From assembly GCF_963576615.1 (NCBI RefSeq), contig NC_088711.1, positions 3,472,001 to 3,536,000 on the forward strand: DNA of 64,000 nucleotides, given 5' to 3'. The position numbers and the translations under genes were made by a program. The notes beneath the pieces were generated by a model. That model was given only the letters and a program-made list of their open reading frames with translations, made no database searches and had not been told where the DNA came from. This DNA comes from Watersipora subatra (taxonomy: Eukaryota > Bryozoa > Gymnolaemata > Cheilostomatida > Watersiporidae). Shown here in pieces: positions 19,887-32,000 of the stretch. Every line of letters starts with the position of its first letter. Position 1 is the first letter of the stretch.

Positions 19887-22598
19887 ATGGCTATGGCAGG
19901 GCTTCCAGCATTTTCAGAGGGAGAGGTGGATGGTTATGTAGAAAGGCTAAACAGTTATTTCATTGTCAGCAAGACTAAAGATGAACACAAAGTGCATGTG
20001 TTGGTCGCGGGTTTACCTGCAGGCACGTATGGTGTACTGAGGGACTTGTGCAGTCCAAGAATGCCTAGTGAGATGGCTTTCGATGAACTGACAAAACTTC
20101 TCAAAGATCATTACGGAGGCTCTACAAATCCTATATTAGAGCGCCAGAAGTTTAGGCAAGTGGAGAGGAGGCCAGTTGAGAAGGTAAATGAATATGTAGT
20201 AAGGCTAAGAAAAGCAGCGAGAGGGTGTGACTTTAAAACAAATCTCAGCGAAAACCTTGTCGAACAGTTTCGAAGAGGTATCAACCATTCTCACATTGCT
20301 TCATGTCTTGTTAGAATACCTAATGATAAACAGTTTGACTTAGACACAGTGCTTAAGATGGCTGTAGAGGCAGAGTTGTATGCTGATGGTAGCAGTGGCA
20401 CAGCAAGTAAAGACAAAACTGAAATCCTATCCGATGGTATACACAGGATTGGTAACACAACCAATCGTCAGCTTCGACAGAGTAAAGACAAAGATGTCAT
20501 CTGCTTCCGGTGCAACCGCAGAGGCCATATTGGAAGTGACCCATCCTGTCAGGCTCGAGGTAGAACTTGTAACACTTGTAAAAGACGAGGGCATTTCTCG
20601 GGCTCGAAATACTGTACAAACAGCTCATCAACACAGAAAGTATGTACAGTTGGTAGTGAGGAGACAACTCCAACCGAATGTAGCAACACTCAATTTCAGG
20701 AGAATCAACTATTTACAATTGGTGAGGCATCTACGTCGACAAAGTGTAGCCAACAAATAGCTGGAGTTTCAAGTGGCATGCCAAAAGTACAACTGTCTGT
20801 AGCCGGAAAGACTGTGACATTTTTGATCGATTCAGGAGCTTGCGCCAACATCATAGACATTAAGACATACGATCGGATACAAAAGGATGCAACACTGATT
20901 CCTACTAGCCGTGAGCTGTTTGCTTATGGAAGTAACACTAGGCTAGACCTCAAGGGAGAAATAAACACTAATGTTGCATGTGCTGCTAATGGTAGAGTAG
21001 TGAGTACAAAACTATATGTATTTAGCAATGCTACCATGTGTTTATTGAGCTATGAAACAGCTAGAGATTTAGGCATTTTGTCTATCAATGACAATGTTGT
21101 ATATGCTGTTAGTGGTTGTCACAAAGATATAGTAGATAGATTTCCCAAGGTTTTTGAGGGTGTAGGGAAATTAAAGGATGTTTCTGTAAAGTTTCATGTA
21201 GACCATAGTGTGCCTCCTGTAGCACAGCCTGTACGTAGGTTACCTTTTGGATATAGAGAAAAGGTTAAACAGAATTTAGACAACTTGTTAGCCAAAGACA
21301 TCATTGAGCCAGTGGAGGGAGTGGGTACGTCTTGGGTGAGCCCACTTGTATGTGTGATGAAAGACTCTGGTGAGATTAGGCAAACCATTGACATGCGTCT
21401 GGCAAATAAGGCCATCCTTCGTGAAAGACACCCTGTCCCTACTGTTAAGGAAATGCTTGCTGGGTTAGAGGGTGCGAAAGTGTTTTCTAAGCTAGATCTC
21501 AATCAAGGTTTCCACCAAGTTGAGCTTGACCCTAACTCACGTGACATAACAACATTCATTACTCCATTTGGTCTTTTTAGATATAAACGTCTAATACAAG
21601 GTGCAAATGCTAGCCCTGAGATATTTCAGCATGTAATAAGACAGACACTGGTAGGTTTGGAAGGGGTGCAAAACTTAGCAGATGATATCATTCTATATGG
21701 GTCTAGTGCTGAAGAGCATGATAGACGACTGTACAGCCTGCTTTGTAGGTTAGAACAAGTAGGACTGACACTGAATGGAAAGAAATGTGCTTTTCGAATG
21801 TCTTCTATTAGATTTCTAGGGTTTATTGTTTCAGCTGCAGGTATCTCTGCAGACCCTAGTAAAGTTGAGTCTATAGTCAACTTTAGGCGACCAGATAATG
21901 TGACAGACTGTAGGAGTTTTCTTGGCTTGGTAAATTTTGTGGGCAGATTTTTGCCAAATCTTGCTACAATTTCTGAACCACTACGACGCATAACACACAA
22001 AGACCAGGCCTTCAAATGGACCAATGAACAGCAAAAGGCATTTGAGCTCATCAAAAATGCAATGTCACAAGCACAAACATTAGCACACTTTGACCCCCAA
22101 GCTGCTACTCGAGTTGTAGCAGATGCAAGTCCCTATGGTCTCGGTGCTATCCTTATTCAGACACAAGGTGCCTCTGAGAGGATAGTTAGTTACGGTCATA
22201 GAAGCCTCTCTGCAGTAGAAAGGAAATATAGTCAAACGGAGAAAGAGGCCTTAGCATTGGTGTGGGCATGTGAACATTTCATGCTGTATTTGTTAGGCAC
22301 TGAGTTTGAGCTAGTGACTGACCATAAGTCCCTTGACTTTATTTTTAATAGTGCATCGAGTAAACCAACCCCTAGAATTGAGCGGTGGGCACTAAGGCTG
22401 CAGTCATTTAGGTATAAGGTAGTCCACAAACCAGGAAAATGTAATCTTGCCGACCCCCTGTCTAGACTGAGCATCTCAACCAATGCAGAGTACATATATG
22501 TACTCTGCATTGGTTCTGCAGGCTATGCTTTGCTTCCCTATAGGGAAGCAAAGCATAGCCTCAGTTGTAGCCGAACAATACATACACATAATTGCTAG
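19887..22598 (+). CDS. gag-protease-RT-RNase H polyprotein of gypsy element 2
   Basis: I choose the ATG at 19887 (MAMAGLPAF), the first ATG in a frame open from 19830. That gives about 903 codons to the TAG at 22596-22598. N-terminal gag region; two zinc knuckles near residues 204-235 (CFRCNRRGH, CNTCKRRGH); protease LIDSGAC near residue 314; RT with FGLFRYKRL and the catalytic 'NLADDIILYG' near residue 598, where the YxDD position reads LADD; RNase H with VVADASPYG near 744 and VTDHKSLDF. Gag and pol share one frame. The last roughly 40 codons read through two palindromes and are probably not authentic protein. The integrase continues in another frame downstream. This is a selfish element, not a host gene. 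Confidence 0.9.
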   Translation: MAMAGLPAFSEGEVDGYVERLNSYFIVSKTKDEHKVHVLVAGLPAGTYGVLRDLCSPRMPSEMAFDELTKLLKDHYGGSTNPILERQKFRQVERRPVEKVNEYVVRLRKAARGCDFKTNLSENLVEQFRRGINHSHIASCLVRIPNDKQFDLDTVLKMAVEAELYADGSSGTASKDKTEILSDGIHRIGNTTNRQLRQSKDKDVICFRCNRRGHIGSDPSCQARGRTCNTCKRRGHFSGSKYCTNSSSTQKVCTVGSEETTPTECSNTQFQENQLFTIGEASTSTKCSQQIAGVSSGMPKVQLSVAGKTVTFLIDSGACANIIDIKTYDRIQKDATLIPTSRELFAYGSNTRLDLKGEINTNVACAANGRVVSTKLYVFSNATMCLLSYETARDLGILSINDNVVYAVSGCHKDIVDRFPKVFEGVGKLKDVSVKFHVDHSVPPVAQPVRRLPFGYREKVKQNLDNLLAKDIIEPVEGVGTSWVSPLVCVMKDSGEIRQTIDMRLANKAILRERHPVPTVKEMLAGLEGAKVFSKLDLNQGFHQVELDPNSRDITTFITPFGLFRYKRLIQGANASPEIFQHVIRQTLVGLEGVQNLADDIILYGSSAEEHDRRLYSLLCRLEQVGLTLNGKKCAFRMSSIRFLGFIVSAAGISADPSKVESIVNFRRPDNVTDCRSFLGLVNFVGRFLPNLATISEPLRRITHKDQAFKWTNEQQKAFELIKNAMSQAQTLAHFDPQAATRVVADASPYGLGAILIQTQGASERIVSYGHRSLSAVERKYSQTEKEALALVWACEHFMLYLLGTEFELVTDHKSLDFIFNSASSKPTPRIERWALRLQSFRYKVVHKPGKCNLADPLSRLSISTNAEYIYVLCIGSAGYALLPYREAKHSLSCSRTIHTHNC
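22478..22515. repeat. Perfect 38-bp palindrome inside gypsy pol
   Basis: An arm of 19 bp ('aaccaatgcagagtacata') is followed at once by its exact reverse complement, centre 22496/22497. It lies just after the RNase H domain. Confidence 0.95.
22520..22561. repeat. Perfect 42-bp palindrome inside gypsy pol
   Basis: Arms of 21 bp (beginning 'aggctatgctttgcttccct'), centre 22540/22541. Only 4 bp separate it from the 38-bp palindrome on its left. The reading frame is lost shortly downstream. Confidence 0.95.
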
Positions 22599-22601
22599 GA
22601 G

Positions 22602-23906
22602 TCTGTACCATGTGCTCTAACATGGAGTGAAATTGCCTCAGCGACTAAGGACTGTTTAGAGATACAGTCAGTTATTAGAGCTGTTGAGCAGAGTGATTTT
22701 AAGAGTTGTGCGCTCTCCTATTAGAGTATCAAAGAAGAGCTGAGTGTGTGTGATGGTGTGCTACTACGTAATAACAAGATTGTTGTGCCGCTAAGCCTTA
22801 GACCTAGGTGTGTTGAAATAGCTCATGAGGGCCATCAAGGCATAGTGAAGTCAAAACAAAGACTGAGATCCAAACTGTGGTGGCCTAAAATGGATTATGA
22901 GGCAGAAAAGTTCTGCAGAAAATGCATTGACTGTGTAAAAGTGTCCGCCCCAGATCCTCCAGAACCTATGTCAATGAGCAAGTTTCCTAGCAAGCCATGG
23001 CAGCAGCTAAGCTGTGACCTCTTAGGCCCATTACCTGATGGAAGGTCAGTGATTGCTGTTATTGATTACCACAGCAAATACTTTGAGTGCGCATTCCTTA
23101 GATCCACTACTGCAGACAAAGTTATTGAGTTCCTAGATACAGTATTCTCAAGGTTCGGGTTCCCTGACAGCCTTAGAACAGACAATGGCCCACAGTTTGT
23201 GTCAGATGTCTTGCAGAAGTATATGCATGACTGTGGAATTCGGTGGGTGTCTACAACACCTCTGTGGCCCCAGGCCAATGGTGAAATAGAAAGGACCAAT
23301 AGAACACAACTGAAAACTTTAAAAATTGCAAAATTGAACAACCTTGATATGTCAGTTGAGCTGCGAAAGTTTCTCATGGCATACCGCTCAACACCCCACT
23401 CGTCTACAGGTGTTGCACCTTATACACTGCTGTTTGGTAGAGACATGAAAACAAAGCTGCCTTCCGTGCAGACTACTAGTGCTGACATTGACAGGACATT
23501 ACATGATAAAGCAGCAGATAATGATGCATTGAAAAAGTTGTCATCTAAGCTCAATGTGGAAGGAAAAAATGGGGCAGTCGAAAACCAAATCACAGTAGGT
23601 GACAGTGTCTATCTAAAACAACCAAAACAAAGCAAACTAGATGCAAACTTTGGTAATGAAAAGTTCTACGTCACAGGAAGGGTAGGGTCAGAAATTGTAT
23701 GTGAGAATGCTGAAAGTGGTAGTGTAGTGAGACGAAATGTGTCTTTTGCGAAGCGATGTGTAGAATCTAACGATCACAACTGCGCCCAGTCTGGCCAGTC
23801 TGAATCCCATGGGGGTGGGTTTGCTGGGAAGTGCACTCAAACCCAACCACTGGTTCAAAGGTCAAGGGCTCCACCTCTTAGGTTTGGCAATCCTGTATCA
23901 CACTGA
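22602..23906 (+). pseudogene. Integrase part of gypsy element 2 pol, out of frame with RT
   Basis: Coding similarity resumes in another frame near 22602, is cut by a TAG at 22722-22724, and then stays open from 22725 to the TGA at 23904-23906. The open part has the integrase HHCC zinc finger ('HEGHQG' ... 'CRKCIDC'), a DDE core (CDLLGPLPDG, RTDNGPQF, NGEIERTN) and a C-terminal tail rich in charged residues. So pol is broken by a frameshift near the palindromes and by one stop codon. The copy cannot make a continuous pol product unless the breaks are assembly errors. Confidence 0.85.
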
Positions 23907-24118
23907 GGCTCATGTAGTAGTAGTGTTTATAAACACAGTTATACATTTATATCTTCATATTTTAGCTTAGGTGTGCCGCAATTAGATTTAGCTGATACTT
24001 ACTTGACATTTATGGTGAATGGTTTTTCAATGCTGTATATCAAATTTTAAATTAGCCAGTTGAGTGAAATTAAATGCTATTACATTTACTGTGTTTATTT
24101 TCCAAAGAAGGAAAGGAT

Positions 24119-24338
24119 TGTAGTGTCTTAGTTCCCACATATTGTATGTTTTCATTAGCATGCCGAGAAAACCATTATGTTGGTCATTATGTTTAGTCAG
24201 CCTATTCACCGTGGTTGCATTATTGTCTCATCAAGTTTTATGGCACATTGTATGCCTTGGATATAGGTACATAATACAGTTCTTGTATAGACAGCAACCA
24301 AGCAAGTGCCTCTCTAGTTCTGATTATCATGCACAATA
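24119..24338 (+). repeat. 3' LTR of gypsy element 2
   Basis: 220 bp, one mismatch to the 5' LTR, preceded by a polypurine tract at about 24104-24117. Confidence 0.9.
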
Positions 24339-25345
24339 GAAAGGAGAAGGGATTCACACGAAAAGGAAGAGGGAATAGCATGGAAAGGAGGAGGAATTAG
24401 CTTGAAAAGGAGAAGGGAATAACATGGAAAGGAGAAGGGATTCACACGGAAAGGAAGAGGGAATAGCATGGAAAGGAGGAGGAATTAGCTTGAAAAGGAG
24501 AAGGGAATAACATGGAAAGGAGAAGGGATTCACACGGAAAGGAAGAGGGAATAGCATGGAAAGGAGGAGGAATTAGCTTGAAAAGGAGAAGGGAATAACA
24601 TGGAAAGGAGAAGGGATTCACACGGAAAGGAGGAAGGATTAGCATGGAAAGGACAAGAGAATAGCATAGAAAGGAAGAGGGATTAGCACGGAAAGGAGAA
24701 GGGATTTACACGGAAAGGAAGAGGGAATAGCATGGAAAGGAGGAGGAATTAGCTTGAAAAGGAGAAGGGAATAACATGGAAAGGAGAAGGGATTCACACG
24801 GAAAGGAGGAAGGATTAGCATGGAAAGGACAAGAGAATAGCATAGAAAGGAAGAGGGATTAGCACGGAAAGGAGAAGGGATTCACACGGAAAGGAAGAGG
24901 GAATAGCATGGAAAGGAGGAGGAATTAGCTTGAAAAGGAGAAGGGAATAACATGGAAAGGAGAAGGGATTCACACGGAAAGGAGGAAGGATTAGCATGGA
25001 AAGGACAAGAGAATAGCATAGAAAGGAAGAGGGATTAGCACGGAAAGGAGAAGGGATTTACACGGAAAGGAGGAGGAATTAGCATGGAAAAGAGGAAGGA
25101 ATAACATGGAAAGGAGTTGGGATTAGCATAGAAAGGAGGAGGGAATAACATGGAAAGGAAGAGGGAATAGCATGGAAAGGATGAAGGATTAGCATGGAAA
25201 TGAGGAGGGATTAGCATGGAAAAGAGGAGGGAATAGCATGGAAAGGAAGAGGGAATAGCATGGAAAGGAGGAGGGATGAGCATGGAACGGAGGAGGGATT
25301 AGCATGGAATAGAGGAGGGATCAGCATAGAAAGAAGGAGGTGAGA
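24339..25345. repeat. 22-bp GA-rich satellite with higher-order repeats, right part
   Basis: Basic units of about 22 bp (ggaaaggag plus aagggattcaca, ggaattagcttg, gaataacatg and similar) are organised as 88-bp and 176-bp higher-order units. Blocks repeat at an 88-bp offset from about 24354 and at a 176-bp offset from about 24639. After 25080 the order degrades into mixed monomers. The minus-strand frames across it (SFPCYSLLL repeats) are artefacts. Confidence 0.9.
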
Positions 25346-26416
25346 AGTGTGGTGAGAAACTTGAAGAGAAAACTAAAGAAGGTAAAGAAGGGAAGAAAAG
25401 AGAAAGCTAAAAAGTAAACAAGCTTTTCAAATTTAGTTATAGTAGTTTTGCTAGGATATTGGTGAACCCCACTTAGTTGGCATGGCAGAACAGACTATAG
25501 CAACAGTAGGAGCAGCTCAAGTGGGAATATTTTATTAACTACACAAGTGCACATTATGTTAAGATATAGACACTCATCACAAAATGCTTTCATGCACTTT
25601 GTGCCTTACAATAGCTCGAAAACTTCGATTTTCTGCAGCCATTATTCTGGAAAGTGCTAGAATGCCTTTTAACTGCCTGCAATAGAGTGTATCAAAGTTT
25701 TATTGAGCCTGCGTCTATCAACAGTTCAAATACGGAATTAAGAGGTAAAAGTAAGTAATACGCAAGTTTTAGATCTACAAATGAATCCATTCAATTAATT
25801 TACTAGAAGTTTTAGCTTAATAAGAACTGCAGTCAAAGTAGTCACAAGTTAGAAAATAAAGTCGCTCGAACTAGAGACTCCAAACACAATTATAGCACAA
25901 ATGGCCACTGGTCTGAATTATCTAAAATTTTATAGGTAAGACCATTTTTAATCTAGCAACTGTTCAAAATGGTAAAATGGCTGCACCCTGGTTAGAAACT
26001 AAAAACAAATAAATAGTGAACATTATAGTTGTCTTCTCTATTGAAAAAACGACTACTGTATTTTATACATGTAATAATGATATACATTTTAATATTTCAT
26101 TCATTAGTGCTAAAAGGGATAGCAATTGTTTTATTGGTATTTAAATACATGGGTATTATGCATGAGAATTTTGTGTGGGTATTCTGAATGGACATTTTTC
26201 ATGAATATGCCATAAATACTTCAGAAACATAGTGAATACTACCAAGGACTTTGAATGTTCTTCATAACGTTTAAGGTAGCTTATAATAGAGTCTAATTGC
26301 CTTCACTCAACTTTATTACATAGTGTTGACTGAGATGTTGAAATCATCAAAAATACTTCAACGTTCGAACTAAATATGACAGTTGCTCAGTTCTAGTATT
26401 ACACTAACTTGTTTCA
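25346..26416. other. Intergenic, nothing recognised
   Basis: AT-rich sequence with no domain, RNA gene or tandem array that I can identify. Confidence 0.5.
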
Positions 26417-26920
26417 ATATACTGATGTAGGCACATTGTATATGACTATATCAAATATACTGATGTAGGCACATTGCATATGACTATATCAAATATACTG
26501 ATGTAGGCACATTACATATGACTATATCAAATATACTGATGTAAGCACATTACATATGACTATATCAAATATACTAATGTAGGCACATTACATATGACTA
26601 TATCAAATATACTGATGTAGGCACATTGCATATGACTATATCAAATATACTGATGTAGGCACATTACATATGACTATATCAAATATACTGATGTAGGCAC
26701 ATTACATATGACTATATCAAATATACTGATGTAGGCACATTGCATATGACTATATCAAATATACTGATGTAGGCACATTACATATGACTATATCAAATAT
26801 ACTGATGTAGGCGCATTACATATGAATATATCAAATATACTGATGTAGGCGCATTACATATGACTATATCAAATATACTGATGTAGGCGCATTACATATG
26901 ACTATATCAAATATACTGAT
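26417..26920. repeat. 38-bp minisatellite, about 13 copies
   Basis: Unit 'atatactgatgtaggcacat' plus 'tacatatgactatatcaa'. Copies differ mainly at cacatt/gcatt and tgcat/tacat positions. Confidence 0.95.
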
Positions 26921-28204
26921 GATATGCATTGCTCGCTACACAGAAGTTGCAGGCAGAACTTGTTTATTTCTTTTACCTTGACCAAACGGCTTACGTAATC
27001 CAGGCCCATATTCCCTGGGGCGGCTGGTCAGATACTAAGGGTTGCAGTCTAAGCTCATTCACTTGGAGTTTCCAGCAACTAATTTGCTAGCAAGTAGTGT
27101 TCTATATTGTCTCCGTGTTTATCTCGCCAAATGAGTGATCTTGTGAGACTTTATTAAGACTTGGAAACTGAACTTTTTGCTTATAGTGGAGGGTGTAAAG
27201 AAGACGCACAAACTTGCATTTTCTTTATGATAGCATAGTCGAATGAAAACATTGATGAGGAGCACTATGGGGCAGGCTTGTCTAAATAATCTACTAATGT
27301 TATACATATATAAAGATGTTGAAATAGATACAGAATCAGTTGTGAAAGATTTTTGTCATGGACACATTGACAGAACAAGAACCATTACAATAAAAAAGTA
27401 ATAGCTCTAGTTCTGCGAATGTACGTTACAAAAATCTGTAGTGTCATGAGTTTTATATCGTAAATTTATTATCGTTCGCTGAATAAAGAAAAAGTTTTGC
27501 CTTCCATGAACCATAAAAAATATACTTAAGTAGATTTTGATGCTTACAATTGATTGCATTTATGCATACTTTGAGGGTTGTTGATGCTTAAAAGGTCCAG
27601 AGCTTCGGGGTCCTACCTCGAACCCTGTTGGGTGGCTTACACCGCCCCCCAAACTCCCAGGTGTTCATATCTAGTCGCCTAACATTTGCCGTCCCAATTT
27701 GCAACCAGGGAATACAGGCCTGACGTAATCAAGCAACATTGCTAATCAAGCAAAGCTAGCTGTACATATAAGAAGAAACATACTTTTCTGGATAACAATT
27801 AGCAATATAATAATAGATGCAGTTAAGATTTTTTTCTATAAATCTCCTGAATAACTCTATTCATAGAGATAATGATTAGCTGGTAATTTCTATAGCATCT
27901 CATACGTGGCCTTGTAGCCTGACTCTAAAGAGGTCATGCGCCGTTCAAAGAGGAGCAGGCACACACCTCACTGAAAGAAAAAAAGAGCTGAATCCAGTTT
28001 AAAGGAGAGATTAAAGAGTTTTAAACAAGTCAGCCTGTTTAAAAGAAAAGTAGAGAAAGGTCAAATTAGACAAATATTGTAACTTGAGTTCTGGGCAGAA
28101 CGGTATTCATCTAGTGATGTCAGCAGAAATAGATACACACAGACTGAGATCTACACAATATGCTGGTGACACTTACTACACACTCAGATGTTGGTATATT
28201 GATG
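26921..28204. other. Intergenic with dispersed repeat pieces
   Basis: No gene recognised. 27818-27945 is a diverged direct copy of 36612-36732. 'ccagggaata' near 27708 and its inverted form near 27015 lie at opposite ends of a roughly 700-bp stretch that could be a decayed element. Confidence 0.5.
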
Positions 28205-28740
28205 GAAAAGTAAAGAGATGGATAGATAGAGAAATAGATAGAGAGATAGATAGAGAAATAGAGAGAGATAAATAGAGGGATAGATAAATAGAGAGATAGA
28301 TAGACAAATAGAGAGATAGATAGATAGAGAGACAGATAGATAGAGAGATAGATAGAGAGATAGATAGAGAAATAGAGAGAGATAAATAGAGGGATAGATA
28401 AATAGAGAGATAGATAGACAAATAGAGAGATAGATAGAGAGACAGATAGATAGAGAGATAGATAGAGAGATAGATAGATAAAAAAAGAGAGATAGATAGA
28501 GATACAGATAGATAGAGAGATAGATAAATAGAGAGACAGATAGATAGATAGAGAGATAGATAGAGAGATAGAGAGATAGATAGAGAGATAAATAGAGAGA
28601 TAGATAAATAGAGAGATAGATAAATAGAGAGATAGATAAATAGAGAGATAGATCATAGAGAGCCAGATAGATAGAGAGATAAATAGAGAGATAAATAGAG
28701 AGATAGATAAATAGAGAGATAGATCATAGAAAGATAAATA
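28205..28740. repeat. (GATA)n/(GAGATA)n microsatellite
   Basis: About 535 bp of gata, gaga and gata-aata units with a loose higher-order pattern. The long minus-strand frame (ISLSIYLS repeats, 223 aa) is an artefact of the simple repeat. Confidence 0.95.
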
Positions 28741-29088
28741 GATACAGGCTGTAGCAAGCTTCAACTGTGTTGCCAGAATGAGTATGAGCAAAAGCTGTAT
28801 TGTCTAGTAGAAACTAGAAATGCAATCCTGCTCTATAAATTGTAGGGTATTTACTCTGCAGTTGTTTGTTCAGTAGACCTCATTGCATCAGAGCCTAACT
28901 TCTTGTTGTTCTGCTTCAGTGACGGCTGATCCGCGTTGATGAGTGAATCATCCTCCTATGCATGAGGTAGGCGTGGCTCTCACTTCATCCTACTTCCCTC
29001 TTATCCCTGTCATTAAATTGATAGTCATTCAAATTTTTATTCACTCTATTGCAAGTGATTGGCTGGCACTCCTACTCCTTCCAGCATA

Positions 29089-32000
29089 ATGTCTGCAGGT
29101 AATGGAAGCTTACCAAGTACTGGCTTACCAGGTATAAGGTGATGAGTTTAGTTGAGGATACTTTGTAGGTTAAAAACTGCTCATACTAAATATGTGCCTA
29201 GTGTCTGTTGTGACAAACTACTGTAACTAAGTAGCACTCACCAATCTACTAATAGCAGGAACTAGTACCATAACTAAATGATGTTAGTACATTTTGAAGC
29301 ATTTACTCATAGTGTATCATCAAAGTGTATCATTAATGTACATACATATATTGAATGTTTAACACATGGTTTATCATGAGGTATGTGCAGTCAGTGCGTT
29401 GCTATGGGTAGTAGCAGCGTCAACTTGCTCACTAGTATGTGGATATGAAGTAGGTTAGCTAGAGGTGATACAAACTGCTGGTGAGGGCTGAAAATAAAGG
29501 GGAAGGAAATAAATGTGAGATTATGCGACGATCACCAGCCACTCAAAGCGATATACGCCTGCTCTTATGTGAACATTACGCAAATTAATTAGTAGACGAA
29601 GGGAGGAATTTGAAAGAAGTGATGGCACATATAAAAGAGCAGGTGACGAGAGAAAAACAGACTATATGTCCCAGCATTCTCTCGTGATACATAAGCTTTC
29701 TTTCACGGAGGACTTACAAGCAGGGCTTCCTTTGTCGCAGTTTTACCTCTTCCATTTCGGTAGACTCGTCTAGTTTGTCTGGTGGCGTCCTTGGAGTTTT
29801 TTGAGAAGAATAAAACTCTGCTGACAAATTTAACAAACGACATCCATAGATGAATTTGGGCAGCTAACATGCACTTAGTATAGAATGTAGTGTAGGAAAT
29901 CAGTAGGAAATCGGCCGGAAACTGTCAAAGACTGCGGCTTCGTGCTAAGTCATGAAGGATTTGCATTCAGTCTTTCTGTGTGTTGGCCACGATTGCTTGT
30001 GGCTGCGAGTTCTGACATTGCTGACATTGCTATTTAAAAAGGTTCAAAACCAGCATCCATCAGATCAAGTGAGCACAAGAGATCGGCCATGATTTGAAAA
30101 AATTACAGTTACACAATTTTTAGTTATAGATTTACTACTACTTTCTTCATGACAATCTCTACTGTACGTGGTAAGTAGACAAGATGGAAGACAAACTATC
30201 TCTTTATGAGAGTATTCCTCTACTCTACCTTCTATTGTAACAATAAACTATCAGAAATAGTTGTAATTGGTATGACAACTCCCAGGTGGAATATAGCTTG
30301 ATTGCTTGCCTTTCTTTTAACATAGAATCCCGATCATTTGCAGTTGTGGGGAGTGAAGAAATTGGTTCCAGATCAATCCATGATCATCACATAGCAGATG
30401 AAATACTTCCACCACCATACCGAGCAGTTGATTCCCTGTCACCTTCAGCACTTTATAATGAGACCTCACAACCATCCGGTCAACTGCCTCCACAATCTCC
30501 TGAAGATGCCTGTGGAAATTTTGATGAGCTTTCGATGTCATCAACGTCCAAGTGGTCATCACCTAGGTCAGCTTACACTGTTTCCGCTAGTGAACTCCCA
30601 GCCACTGGAGTTGTCTCCTCTGTGATCACATCTCAGCAAATGCGGAACATGTCGAGAGAGAAACCTCCTAACAGCTTTATGGCTCTGTCAGTGCTCAACA
30701 TGTTATGCTGCTGTTTGTTGCTCGGAATGGTAGCGGTTCACAAATCGACAGAAGTCAAAACTGCACTGTTGCAAGGTATGAGGTCATCATAGTTTACATA
30801 CACAGTTTTTAGGATAATGTGTTGCTGGTTACAAACACGAGTAACTGATTTTACATAAATGAGTGGTATAGTATTAAAACTTGGGCGCGAGCCAATTTCA
30901 TTGGTTATTTATCATAGATAAGTATATTTAAGAGTTCTGATGCAGAAACATGTACTACAGGTAATTGCTTTAACTACAAAGTATATAGTACTAGCTACAT
31001 TACCGGGTTTGGGAACAGATTTACGTAAAGCAATAGTTTTATTGAGAGTTGTCTTTCATACTGTAAAAAAACTCCAAATACGCAATCTACTGAAATTTTT
31101 GTGCTGATCAGACTGCATACACATATGTAGTCGTACATGTCAATAATGTTGGAGAACAATGAAAATATGCAATGTGTTTACAGCTAGTCTATAATGCATC
31201 AGTCTCGAACCACTCAAATCGGAGTTGTCCTAATTTTGTACACAGAACTGATAATGAAATTGACATTGCTAGGCAAACTGAAGTTCTTCAAACTGGCAGT
31301 ATTGAAAAGTTTTACATATTTTAAGAAATTCTAGAAAATGTTTTGCTATTGCACTGCTAAGCTATCGCCAGCATTTATTGAATTGAGACTTCTACATGCT
31401 TAAAACACTAATCATGACTCACCAGCTCTTCGTCTATAGCCTGTGTTTTGACATGGTATATATAAGCCGTGCAGCAGTAATGTGATTGTGTTGATAAAAT
31501 TTATTACCAATAAAATCTACGATATAAACTACATATATGGCCTTTCGCCTTTTCAACGTAAGGCATTACATCTGGAGCATTTTTGGACATTCGTCCCATA
31601 AAAAAATTCGGCCCTATACTGTGTTGCAGGGGCATAGTCAAGTGCGAAGTTTTCTGCCCAAACACGCGCCTGGTAGCAGCTGCTGTAGTTAGTGCATCTT
31701 GCTGTTGTCACCGTTACATCCGCTACGAAAGTTCAGCTCGCCGAGCAGCTGTTGTAGCTAGTGCATCGTGATCTTGTCACCACTGCATCTGCTCGGAGGT
31801 TTCTGCACGTCTGGCCGCTGTAGCGGCTGCTCTGAGCCGTTTGAGTCGCTGCTGAGTCGGCTCAGCAGGTCGGCACAGCAGTTTCTGCACTTCTAGCAGC
31901 TGCTATTCTGTTTATTGTGAGCGTAGCTGTGTTTGCTTGGCAGTTTCTGCACTTCTAGCTGCTGCTTTGCAAGTTCGGTCTCTTTCTCTACGGGAATCAA

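Larger units (their letters stand above)
19584..24338 (+). mobile_element. Ty3/gypsy LTR retrotransposon inserted in the GA-rich satellite
   Basis: Two 220-bp LTRs (19584-19803 and 24119-24338) differ at one position (gttgatcat versus gttggtcat). The candidate target-site duplication 'gaaag' (19579-19583 and 24339-24343) is weakened because that string is common in the host satellite. A primer-binding-like 'ttgacgacgaggattaaac' follows the 5' LTR and a polypurine tract 'aaagaaggaaagga' ends at 24117. Domain order is gag, knuckles, protease, RT, RNase H, integrase. It is a different family from the element at 5920-10669, judged by LTR and protein sequence. The near-identical LTRs point to recent insertion. 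Confidence 0.95.

Noticed and set aside
27595..27745. A second tRNA-derived SINE on the minus strand (B-box-like GGTTCGAGGTA)
   Set aside because: The A-box match is weak, the spacing is long and no second copy was seen in the window.
28120..28791. 223-aa ISLSIYLS-repeat protein
   Set aside because: Translation of a GATA/GAGA microsatellite.
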